Shown: piece by piece, positions 46,202-54,398 of the stretch
How the letters are laid out: the number at the start of each line of letters is the position of its first letter
How positions within the stretch are numbered: the stretch's first letter is position 1
Assembly (NCBI GenBank): GCA_910575605.1
Contig: CAJTEW010000015.1
Span: 34,537-98,536, forward strand
Length of the DNA stretch: 64,000 nucleotides
Direction: 5' to 3'
Origin: Lachnospiraceae bacterium
Lineage (GTDB): Bacteria; Bacillota; Clostridia; Lachnospirales; Lachnospiraceae
Made by a program: the position numbers and the translations under genes
The notes under the pieces: model-generated
The model's input: only the letters and a program-made list of their open reading frames with translations
Database searches by the model: none
What the model was told of the DNA's origin: nothing

Positions 46202-47665
46202 ATGAAGCGAGTAGAAAAAAATGAAATACCATTAATACATTCCTTAAAGAAAAAAATTGAAAAGGATGGAAAACTTTGTGACAAAAGCCTTTTAAAAATG
46301 AATACATGGAAAAAGTTTAATTATGCTGTCAGAAATAAAAAAGTAATTCTTTATGGGGCGGGTGATATGCTTACATATTTCTGTAAGACATATGGAATGA
46401 ATTATGACATTTTGTATGCAGTTGACCAAAATATATTACCAGATAGAAAAATTAAAAAAAGTGGTGTAACTGTTTATTCAGTTGAGAAACTATATAAAGA
46501 ACAGACAGATTACGTAATCCTAGCAACCCCGGTTAATGGCATTGATTCAATCCTTTCAGAGTTAAAAAACAAAGAAATAAGTCATTGTTTTTCATTTCCT
46601 CTAATGGAATATGGGCGAATTTCGGTTAGACTTAAGATATGGCTGGCACGTAATTTGAGAATGTGTGCCCATAAATATCAACAGCAATTGAAAATTGAAA
46701 ATCTGGTACAGCGATTAGAATATATGGACCAAAAAATAAATAGTATGCAGCAGAGAATGGATGGTATTCAACAACGGCAGACAGAAAGATACTTATATCT
46801 GCTTCACACAAATCAGGTTATGAATGTGTTAATTGATAAAACTAATGATATAGAATTAAAAAAGGAGCAAATGCGCTATACCTTTACTCATATTCATAAA
46901 AATTCTTATATACCGGATTTAAATAACCCAAAATCATTTAATGAGAAAATATTATATATGACACTTTATGATCACAATCCTCTTTATACGGAAATATCAG
47001 ATAAATTACAATTTAAAAAATATGTTGCTGAAAAAGTTGGTGAAAAATATGTAGTTCCATTATTAGGTGTATGGAACGAACCAGAAGAGGTGGATTTTGA
47101 GGTACTTCCCCGGCAATTTGTTTTGAAGTCTACGAGAGGAGGAGACAGCCAGAAGGTAGTTATCGTACAGGATAAGGATAAGATAGACAAGGACGAGCTC
47201 ATAAGAATAATGAAGCCATGGAAAGAGCCGTATAATAATGAATATTATTATAATTTTAACTGGCCGTTTAAAAACATGGAATTTAAAGTTTTTGCAGAAG
47301 AATACCTGCCAATTGATGAGCTAAATTACTTTGACTTCAAAGTACATTGCTTTCATGGAGAGCCAAAGTATATTCACGTGGTTAGTTTGAACCCACATGA
47401 AGTAACCTATTATGATTTGAATTGGAATAAACAAGATTTTTGGCGTTGTTATCCCCCTGTTCATTACAACATACCAAAACCAGATTGCCTAAATGAGATA
47501 TTAGATTTAAGTAGAAAATTAGCTGAATCGTTTTCATATGTAAGAGTAGATTTTTATGTAATGAAAGATAAGCTATATTTGGGGGAATTAACATTAACAT
47601 CTTTTGGTGCACTTGCACCATTTGAACCAACAGAGATAGATTTTGAATGGGGGAAATTACTATAA
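46202..47665 (+). CDS. Rossmann module fused to TupA-like ATP-grasp domain
   Basis: This 487-residue protein has a small Rossmann-like module (KVILYGAGDMLTYFCKTYG, about residues 45-140). A Gln-rich coiled-coil linker follows (QRLEYMDQKINSMQQRMDGI, about 175-200). The TupA-type ATP-grasp domain (about 225-487) has NPKSFNEKILYMTLYDHNPL, FVLKSTRGGDSQKVVIV, and YVRVDFYVMKDKLYLGELTLTSFGALAPF with metal-binding Glu. TupA-type proteins form amide or peptide-like links in teichuronopeptide and capsule synthesis. It may attach an amino acid or amino-acyl group to the glycan. Confidence 0.85.
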   Translation: MKRVEKNEIPLIHSLKKKIEKDGKLCDKSLLKMNTWKKFNYAVRNKKVILYGAGDMLTYFCKTYGMNYDILYAVDQNILPDRKIKKSGVTVYSVEKLYKEQTDYVILATPVNGIDSILSELKNKEISHCFSFPLMEYGRISVRLKIWLARNLRMCAHKYQQQLKIENLVQRLEYMDQKINSMQQRMDGIQQRQTERYLYLLHTNQVMNVLIDKTNDIELKKEQMRYTFTHIHKNSYIPDLNNPKSFNEKILYMTLYDHNPLYTEISDKLQFKKYVAEKVGEKYVVPLLGVWNEPEEVDFEVLPRQFVLKSTRGGDSQKVVIVQDKDKIDKDELIRIMKPWKEPYNNEYYYNFNWPFKNMEFKVFAEEYLPIDELNYFDFKVHCFHGEPKYIHVVSLNPHEVTYYDLNWNKQDFWRCYPPVHYNIPKPDCLNEILDLSRKLAESFSYVRVDFYVMKDKLYLGELTLTSFGALAPFEPTEIDFEWGKLL

Positions 47666-47682
47666 AATTATGGAGGCAGCAG

Positions 47683-49083
47683 ATGGAAGTGACAAATAAT
47701 AAATTAAAAAAAGAATTATCACCTATACATGTTTGGTCATTGGCTTTTGGGTGTATAATTGGTTTTGGGGCTTTTTTACTGCCAGGTAACTCATTTTTGA
47801 TAAAAGCAGGTCCACTTGGGACGGCTGCAGCATTAATAATTGCAGCACTGGTCATGATAATTATTGCCTTTAATTATCATTTTATGATTAATGAGTACCC
47901 GGTTGCAGGCGGGGAGTTCACATATGCTACAAAAGCTTTTGGAAAGACGAGCGGCTTTATATGTGCATGGTTTTTGGGGCTGTCTTACTTAACAATTGTA
48001 GCATCTAATGCTACAGCACTGTCTGTCCTTGGCAGAAATCTCCTAAATGGTGTTTTTCAATGGGGAATTCAATATAAAGTAGCAGATTATGATGTGTATT
48101 TGGGTGAAATAGTACTTGCTATTGCGGCATTAGCATTGTTCGCGTTTTTAAGCATTCGAGGGATAAAAACAGCAGGAGTATTTCAAATGGGAATTGTTAT
48201 GACACTGGTAGGCGGAGTTCTTGTTATAGCGCTGGCAGCGCTAGTTAGCCCGAAGTCATCTGTTGAACATTTAATACCGGCGTTCAGCCCTTACCGGACT
48301 GAAATGTCGGGAGTTTTGTCAGTACTTGCTGTTGCTCCGTTTTTGTTTGTTGGCTTTGATACAATTCCACAGGCGGCGGAGGAGTTTCAATTTTCACACA
48401 CAAAAACAAAAGCAATAATGATATTATCAATCTTATTTGGCGGAGTGGTTTATATCGTTCTTAATACGGTAACAGCATCTGTTATCCCAGAGGGCTATTC
48501 TGATTGGACGGAGTACATAAATGATTTGGCAAACTTAGAAGGTCTGATATCTCTTCCAACATTTTATGCAGCAAAAGAGCTATTAGGAAATATAGGATTA
48601 ATAATAATTGGATTTGCAGTATTATCCGCTATTTTATCCGGTATTATGGGATTTTATATGGCTACTAGCCGATTGCTGTATTCTATGGCCAGGGAACGTT
48701 TTTTGCCGTCGTGGTTCGGGAAAATACATGGGAGGTATAAGACTCCTGTTAATGCAATATTATTTGTAATGATAATTTCTATGGCCGCTCCTTTTTTTGG
48801 GAGGACAGCATTGGGGTGGATTGTGGATATGTCATCAGTTGGAGCAGCAATTGGATATGGGTATACATCACTAGCAGCGTTTATTTATGCTAAAAAAATA
48901 GGAAATAAGAAAATAATGCTGACAGGTGCTGCAGGGGTAGTATTTTCAATAATTTTTAGTATTTTACTATTAGTACCAATAGAACTTTTTAACTGTTCAT
49001 TAGGAAAAGAGTCTTATATTGCCCTTGTGATTTGGATTGTACTGGGGGCAGTGTTTTATAAAGAGACTATGTGGAAAAAATAG
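47683..49083 (+). CDS. APC-superfamily amino-acid permease
   Basis: This 466-residue membrane protein has about twelve transmembrane helices. The N-terminal LAFGCIIGFGAFLLPGNSFLIKAGPLGT matches the APC helix 1 signature with its unwound Gly-rich centre. The helix 6 region VAPFLFVGFDTIPQAAEEF is also typical. I chose ATG 47683, which has GGAGG upstream; the frame opens at 47647 inside the previous gene. A permease in a glycan operon may import the amino acid or amine used by the preceding ATP-grasp protein. Confidence 0.9.
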   Translation: MEVTNNKLKKELSPIHVWSLAFGCIIGFGAFLLPGNSFLIKAGPLGTAAALIIAALVMIIIAFNYHFMINEYPVAGGEFTYATKAFGKTSGFICAWFLGLSYLTIVASNATALSVLGRNLLNGVFQWGIQYKVADYDVYLGEIVLAIAALALFAFLSIRGIKTAGVFQMGIVMTLVGGVLVIALAALVSPKSSVEHLIPAFSPYRTEMSGVLSVLAVAPFLFVGFDTIPQAAEEFQFSHTKTKAIMILSILFGGVVYIVLNTVTASVIPEGYSDWTEYINDLANLEGLISLPTFYAAKELLGNIGLIIIGFAVLSAILSGIMGFYMATSRLLYSMARERFLPSWFGKIHGRYKTPVNAILFVMIISMAAPFFGRTALGWIVDMSSVGAAIGYGYTSLAAFIYAKKIGNKKIMLTGAAGVVFSIIFSILLLVPIELFNCSLGKESYIALVIWIVLGAVFYKETMWKK

Positions 49084-49103
49084 TGTAAGTCAGGAGACAA
49101 AAT

Positions 49104-50072
49104 ATGTGTGAGCTATTTAAAGGCCGCTGCCTTTTAACAGGAGCCACAGGCTATATTGGTTCTATGATTTCCCGAAGGCTGCTTTCACAGGGAAATGAAA
49201 TTACAGTAATTGTGCGTGACGCTGCACGGCTGGAACCTGAAATTTATGATTGCGTCCAGGTTATCCAGGCGGACATGTCTGACGGAGAGGCAATTCTTCA
49301 AATATCAGGGAAATATGATTATGTTATTCATTGTGCGGCTCCCACGAAATCAGCCTATATGGTATCCCATCCGGTAGAGGTTACGGAAAGTATTGTAAAT
49401 GGAACGAAATATATTTTAGAGCTTGCAAGGCGCTGTGGGGCTAAAAGTGTGGTATACCTTTCATCCATGGAAGTATATGGCCAGATTAAATGTTCTAAAG
49501 TAAGCCGTGTAACAGAAGAACAGATGGGTTATATTGACATAACGGACAGCAGAAGCTGTTATCCCCTTGCAAAGCTTATGGCAGAAGGGCTCTGCCACTT
49601 TTATTATAAAGAATATGAAGTTCCGGTAAAAATAGCAAGACTGGCCCAGACCTTTGGGAGAGGGGTCAGACCGGATGATAACAGAGTATTTGCCCAATTT
49701 GCCGGTTCTGTGAGAAACGGTACAGACATTGTACTTCATACGGCAGGAAATTCTATGGGAAATTACTGTGATATTGATGATACTGTGGATGCAATTTTAT
49801 TTATTTTACTGCATGGGAAAGATTCGGAAGCATATAATGTTGTAAATGAGGAAAATACAATGAGTATCCGTGAAATGGCAGAGCTTGTTGTAGCTAAGAT
49901 GGGGGGCGGCAGCATTAAGGTTACTTATAATATACCAGAAGATAACCGTTATGGCTATGCCGCAGATACAGGACTTTGGCTGTCAGGAAAGAAGCTGAAA
50001 GAACTGGGCTGGGAAGCCAGATGCGGTATAGAAGAGATGTATAGAAGAATGCTGTTTGAAAAGAGTTTATAA
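49104..50072 (+). CDS. NAD-dependent epimerase/dehydratase (extended SDR), module 1
   Basis: This 322-residue nucleotide-sugar enzyme has LLTGATGYIGSMISRRLLSQ (cofactor motif), VIHCAAPTKSAY, YLSSMEVYGQIKC, and YPLAKLMAEGLCHFYY, with Tyr and Lys in the YxxxK position. The opening LFKGRCLLTGATG and the position-specific PTKSAYMVSHPVEV resemble the module 2 epimerase at 55954-57003. It is the last gene of module 1. AGGAG lies 7 nt ahead of the ATG. Confidence 0.92.
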   Translation: MCELFKGRCLLTGATGYIGSMISRRLLSQGNEITVIVRDAARLEPEIYDCVQVIQADMSDGEAILQISGKYDYVIHCAAPTKSAYMVSHPVEVTESIVNGTKYILELARRCGAKSVVYLSSMEVYGQIKCSKVSRVTEEQMGYIDITDSRSCYPLAKLMAEGLCHFYYKEYEVPVKIARLAQTFGRGVRPDDNRVFAQFAGSVRNGTDIVLHTAGNSMGNYCDIDDTVDAILFILLHGKDSEAYNVVNEENTMSIREMAELVVAKMGGGSIKVTYNIPEDNRYGYAADTGLWLSGKKLKELGWEARCGIEEMYRRMLFEKSL

Positions 50073-50098
50073 ATTGCTATTTCAATATAAATTAATAT

Positions 50099-50142
50099 AA
50101 TAAAAAAATATCAAAAGGTATACCTTTTGATATTTTTTTATT
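50099..50142. terminator. Palindromic bidirectional terminator between modules 1 and 2
   Basis: A perfect 44-bp palindrome with 22-bp arms centred at 50120/50121. Outer A and T tracts make it usable from both sides, so it would end module 1 transcripts and also the leftward promoter at 50161-50189. Confidence 0.9.
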
Positions 50143-50160
50143 TTCCGGTTTCCAAATGAA

Positions 50161-50189
50161 AATATACTACATGGTAACCAAAAAGTCAA
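50161..50189 (-). promoter_or_regulatory. Leftward promoter overlapping invertible element 2 (off orientation)
   Basis: On the minus strand, TTGACT (50189-50184) and TATATT (50166-50161) are 17 bp apart, the same boxes and spacing as the promoter at 21616-21644. The left arm of the inverted repeat lies within the spacer, so only the -35 side would move on inversion. Confidence 0.75.
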
Positions 50190-50241
50190 GAGCAGCAGGT
50201 AGTATTCATTTGTTAAAATTGTCCATGCTTTTTGGTTACCA
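50172..50241. repeat. Invertible-element candidate 2: 14-bp perfect inverted repeats
   Basis: Arms 50172-50185 (TGGTAACCAAAAAG) and 50228-50241 are exact reverse complements around 42 bp. Inversion would place TTGACT exactly 17 bp ahead of TATGCT at 50247-50252, directly before the TnpB-like gene. The surrounding sequence aligns with the leader of copy 1, but the repeat arms differ. Confidence 0.72.
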
Positions 50242-50263
50242 AAATGTATGCTTATTGAAGTAA

Positions 50264-51577
50264 ATGTCATCACATACGATATGTAAAACAATACACCAAT
50301 ATAATAAATTGCCAATTTCCACAGAAGAAATGGAGAAGCTATTAGAAATTGCAGAAGCTTACAGAAAAGTAAAAAATTATGTATATATACGTTTCGGTGG
50401 AATTGGCGGCCTGTCAAAAATATATCCTGGCTATACAGCACAGAACGAAATGACAAAAAGCGGTATTCGTCTAAGCCTTAATATGCCTTCTGTTTATTTC
50501 TACCTTGCAGTATTTGATGCGTTAGGAGATATTAAAAGTCAATGGACAAGGACAAAATCAAAGATTTTGGAACTGCTCAATAAGAATGAAAATTTTACAT
50601 CGGATGAGAAGCACTATCTTCGATTTTTACTAAAGGTTAATAATGCATTTGAACAGGTGTTAGGCGGCAGGGAAATTGAACTCAAAAAAGAGATAGGGCA
50701 GCAGTATACGTTTTTGGCAGAAAGGGTGGATACCAGCAGGCTGCATCGATATCTGTGCAGGCAGGTCCGAAAATATCATGTAATACAGCATACAGAAAAG
50801 GCAGAAGGTTTTTCTATTTCCGAACGTGCATACCGCTATGCAGACCATGGAATTTATATTGCTATAAAAGAAAAGAGAAAGCGAATTTTTATTTTGCTTA
50901 CAGATAATAATCAGTACAAATCTCAGCTTTATGTGAAACTTTATCCAGAAGACCTCCGTGTGGAGATTAAGGTTCCTGTGCACGTGGCAGTAAGGAAACA
51001 TGATAATTATATAAGCCGTGTAGGCGCTGCATTAGGGATGTATACTATGTTGACGACAGATGAGGGACACTGTTATGGGGAAGAACTGGGAAAATATCAG
51101 GCGTCATATACTGACTGGATTAATATGCAGACGAAGGTCTATAACTGTAACAGGGAGCAAAACCCAGGAAGAAAAAAATATTATAATAAGAAGAGAAAGC
51201 TTGCAGAACAGCTTCATAGTTATATTAACCGTGAACTTAACCGTTTTCTTGAGACAGAAAAGCCAGAGACTATTTATATAGCTAAACTGCCCCGGCCGCA
51301 GACAGGAGGTACAAACCGGAAAATCAATCGTTCCATTTCCCAGTGGCAGAGAGGATATATCCGCAGACGTCTGGAACAAAAATGCAGGGAGCGGTCAGTT
51401 CAAATAGTGGAGGTTATTGGAAAAGACATCAGCAATGAGTGCAGCAGATGTGGAGAAGCAGGCAGCAAAGAAGATGGATATTTTTGCTGCCCGGTATGTG
51501 GCTTCCGGGTTTTGGAAAAGGTCAATACTGCTTGTAATATAAAAAAACGGGGGCAGGGAGACAGTGTACTGTATTGA
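50264..51577 (+). CDS. TnpB-family protein lacking all RuvC catalytic residues (TldR-like), copy 2
   Basis: This 437-residue paralogue of the protein at 21731-23050 aligns without gaps over nearly its full length. The same three active-site positions are replaced by the same residues: Ala256 (VGAALGMY), Lys341 (IYIAKLP) and Lys419 (LEKVNTACN). The zinc ribbon cysteines 393, 396, 409 and 412 are kept. Both copies have an intact frame despite clear divergence, which argues that they are maintained by selection and are not decaying transposase genes. In the predicted on-orientation of the upstream switch the transcript would start only about five bases before this ATG, so translation could be nearly leaderless. 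Confidence 0.88.
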   Translation: MSSHTICKTIHQYNKLPISTEEMEKLLEIAEAYRKVKNYVYIRFGGIGGLSKIYPGYTAQNEMTKSGIRLSLNMPSVYFYLAVFDALGDIKSQWTRTKSKILELLNKNENFTSDEKHYLRFLLKVNNAFEQVLGGREIELKKEIGQQYTFLAERVDTSRLHRYLCRQVRKYHVIQHTEKAEGFSISERAYRYADHGIYIAIKEKRKRIFILLTDNNQYKSQLYVKLYPEDLRVEIKVPVHVAVRKHDNYISRVGAALGMYTMLTTDEGHCYGEELGKYQASYTDWINMQTKVYNCNREQNPGRKKYYNKKRKLAEQLHSYINRELNRFLETEKPETIYIAKLPRPQTGGTNRKINRSISQWQRGYIRRRLEQKCRERSVQIVEVIGKDISNECSRCGEAGSKEDGYFCCPVCGFRVLEKVNTACNIKKRGQGDSVLY

Positions 51578-51578
51578 T

Positions 51579-51842
51579 CATAAGAACAGCCATTTAGATA
51601 AATAACGGTGATGAGCCGTGATTTTACCGAAAGGACTAAAAGGCGTGTGTTCATGATATATAAAATATAATACGGCATTAGAAGGCAGGATTTCAGATTG
51701 TTGTGAGAAACTGTGTATTGGGTATGCCAGGACCTTGTGAACATGCAGGAGGCAGAATGCTTATGCATGATGTAGCAGGGAGCGAAGCAGATGTTTTCTG
51801 CATCATTCTGTAAAGAGAATCTATCGGAATGACCAATGTGCC
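51579..51842 (+). ncRNA. Conserved structured RNA downstream of TnpB-like gene, copy 2 (omega-RNA-like)
   Basis: This 264-nt noncoding region matches 23046-23314. The stem GCAGA (51787-51791) with TCTGC (51797-51801) is kept while its loop differs, and an outer ATGATG/CATCAT pairing is present. The CGGT/ACCG stem (51606-51609 with 51626-51629) is shorter than in copy 1. Similarity to copy 1 ends just after GACCAATGTGCC, where a TnpB-type guide segment would begin. Confidence 0.7.
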
Positions 51843-51899
51843 ATATTTTTAAACAAATGATTTTTAGAGTGCTTCGGAGGACATTCAGGGGGAAGGGCA

Positions 51900-54398
51900 A
51901 TGACAAATTCACAGAAACAGGAAGTGACGGCTTCCATAAAGATTTTGCAGGAAGCACATGAAGAAATAAAGAAGGCTTTTGAGAAAGGGCAGTATGATAC
52001 AGTTCAAAATATACTTGCCGAATGTCAGCAAGTTGCAGCTGCACTTGGAGAATATATAGAAAAATTAGAAGACGAGAATCATGCTGTGATTTCTCACTTG
52101 GAAGAATATTGTGAAGTTCTTTTTCAAATCTATGAGCAATTAGAAGCCAAAGTATTCTATAAAAACAAAGTCCATAGAAGCTTAAAAAAACAATTGATTA
52201 AAATAGAAAACAGCGTCAAAAATGATATATCCGTCAGGCAGCAGATGGTGTTCTTTCCATATAAAGCGTCTATGTGGGACAGTTTTGAAAGTATATATTT
52301 TTCTGCAAAGGCAGATGCACAGTGCGATGTATACTGTGTGCCAATTCCATATTATGATTTAACTTCAGACCATAGTATAGGGCAGATGCATTATGAGATT
52401 AAGGATTTCCCAGATAATATTGAGCTGACGGACTGGCGTACATATGATTTTGAAAATAAAAAGCCGGATATAGCTTTTATTCATAATCCTTATGATAATT
52501 ATAACCTGGTAACAAGCGTACATCCAAGATATTACTCAGAAAACTTGAAAAAATATGTAGGAACACTAGTATACGTTCCGTACAATGTAACGGGAGGCGT
52601 GCTTGGGAAAATGCATAGATTTCTGCCGTCATATTTCAACGTAGATTATATTATAGCGCAGCACAAACGGCAGATTGAATTATATAGAGCGGAAATTTCC
52701 CATAAGGTAAAGGCGTTTGGCTCACCAAAATTTGATAAAGTAATTAACCAGGTGATTACTGATGAAATGATTCCTGAAGAATGGAAGCCTAAATTAAAAG
52801 ACACAGTGATTTTTCTGAATACAGGAATAGATGGTCTGTTAAAGCACAATGAAGAAAGCCTATTAAAAATTCAATATATATTGAAGGTGTCAGAAGAAGA
52901 GAATATTACATTACTTTGGAGGCCCCATCCTTTACTGGAAGCCACAATTGCGTCTATGCGCCCAAAGCTTCGGGACATGTATTTAGAGACTGTAGAAAAA
53001 TTTCACAGATATCAAAATGGTATTCTTGACTGTACTGGAAATGTGGATCTGGCTATAGGACTATCAGATGCCTATATCGGAGAAGATACATCATCTGTTT
53101 CTCATCTGTTTGGCGTGCTTGGGAAACCGCTTTTTTTTATTCGACAGGGTATTTTAAATGAACTTAAATATATGGATAATATAAAGCTTAGCTGCTGCAC
53201 GTCAGATGGGAGTAGTATATGGGCTTCTGCCGCCAGTAGAAATGCTCTGCTTAAGATATCCAGAAGCGGAAAAGTTGAGGAGTTTTATATTATTCCAAAT
53301 GAAAACGACAGCAGTAACTTGTACAGTGATATTTTGACTAATGGAAACGAGCTTTATCTGGTTCCCCGTAATGCAAAAGAGATTGCTGTATTTAACATCA
53401 AAGATAAAAGGTTTACTAAAATCCCACTCTGCGGACCGCAGACAAAAAATAAATTTAGTAAGGGATATCTATATGAAAATAAAGTCTACTTTGTCCCTCG
53501 CATGTATGAAAAAATGGTTATTTTATCCTGCGAAGAAGCAAGGCTGTATTATAACAAAGAGTTAGTAGATGAGCTTAAGAAAATAACAGGAATACCTGAT
53601 GTGTTAGCGGTGGCTAACGGTTCAAGGCTGATAGGAGAAAGCCTTTATATTGCGGCGCCAAATAAGCCCTGCCTTTTGGAATATAATATTAAAACACAAG
53701 AAAGTATTATTCACAAGATTCCTGGTACTGTCAGCGGGTTTTGCTGCATAGAAAAAGTTTCCGACAAAATTGTTTTGGGCAGCGTGGGCAGATGCGAGCT
53801 GATTATCTGGGAGCCTCTATCCGGGAAAACAGATATAATTAATAACTTTCCAAAAGGATGGAAAGTGGATGAGAAGATATCTTTTTGGGATATTGTAGAA
53901 CTAGGCGGAGACGCATATATTTTTCCGCGTAAAAATCCAATGATTTTAAGACTATCAATGAATGATTTGACGCTTTCTCCTTTAAAAAGCGCTTTTCCAT
54001 TTTCGATAGAGGAACGAAAAGGCGAATTTTTTAATCATCCAGACCATTTTCTGATGGTTAAAAAACTGCGGGATGGAAGTGTAATGGTACAGGATGCAAA
54101 TAGACACGGCTTATCTGAATTTTTTCCAGACGGCTCATTTAAATGGAAACAGGTAAGCGTAGACGAATCACAAGAGCTGAAAATATTGGGAGAAAGGTTT
54201 ACAAAGGTAGGAGAAAATCTGCCATGGGGGCTCTATGAAACAAGATATTATTCCATTCGGCGGTTTATTTCGTATGTCAGGAAGAAGCTGCATGATAAGG
54301 AGAGACAGAAGGAAGCTTTTTTAAGTGCAGCTGCAAATCTTGATGGAACGGCAGGACAAAAGATTTATGAATTCATTATGAGGAGGCAGCAGGAATGA
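51900..54398 (+). CDS. TagB/TagF-like polyolphosphate transferase with long C-terminal extension, module 2
   Basis: This 832-residue protein is a paralogue of 24089-26674 with the same order: helical N-terminus, GT-B-like region (VFFPYKASMWDSFESIYFS, PDIAFIHNPYDNY, LLWRPHPLLEA, GLSDAYIGEDTSSVSHLFGVLGKP), then a propeller-like C-terminal part (ELYLVPRNAKEIAVFNI, VYFVPRMYEKMVILS, AYIFPRKNPMILRLS). It is the first gene after the RNA in module 2. GGGGGAAGGG precedes the ATG, and the end overlaps the next TagF-like gene by 4 bp, so the pair is probably translated together. Confidence 0.8.
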   Translation: MTNSQKQEVTASIKILQEAHEEIKKAFEKGQYDTVQNILAECQQVAAALGEYIEKLEDENHAVISHLEEYCEVLFQIYEQLEAKVFYKNKVHRSLKKQLIKIENSVKNDISVRQQMVFFPYKASMWDSFESIYFSAKADAQCDVYCVPIPYYDLTSDHSIGQMHYEIKDFPDNIELTDWRTYDFENKKPDIAFIHNPYDNYNLVTSVHPRYYSENLKKYVGTLVYVPYNVTGGVLGKMHRFLPSYFNVDYIIAQHKRQIELYRAEISHKVKAFGSPKFDKVINQVITDEMIPEEWKPKLKDTVIFLNTGIDGLLKHNEESLLKIQYILKVSEEENITLLWRPHPLLEATIASMRPKLRDMYLETVEKFHRYQNGILDCTGNVDLAIGLSDAYIGEDTSSVSHLFGVLGKPLFFIRQGILNELKYMDNIKLSCCTSDGSSIWASAASRNALLKISRSGKVEEFYIIPNENDSSNLYSDILTNGNELYLVPRNAKEIAVFNIKDKRFTKIPLCGPQTKNKFSKGYLYENKVYFVPRMYEKMVILSCEEARLYYNKELVDELKKITGIPDVLAVANGSRLIGESLYIAAPNKPCLLEYNIKTQESIIHKIPGTVSGFCCIEKVSDKIVLGSVGRCELIIWEPLSGKTDIINNFPKGWKVDEKISFWDIVELGGDAYIFPRKNPMILRLSMNDLTLSPLKSAFPFSIEERKGEFFNHPDHFLMVKKLRDGSVMVQDANRHGLSEFFPDGSFKWKQVSVDESQELKILGERFTKVGENLPWGLYETRYYSIRRFISYVRKKLHDKERQKEAFLSAAANLDGTAGQKIYEFIMRRQQE

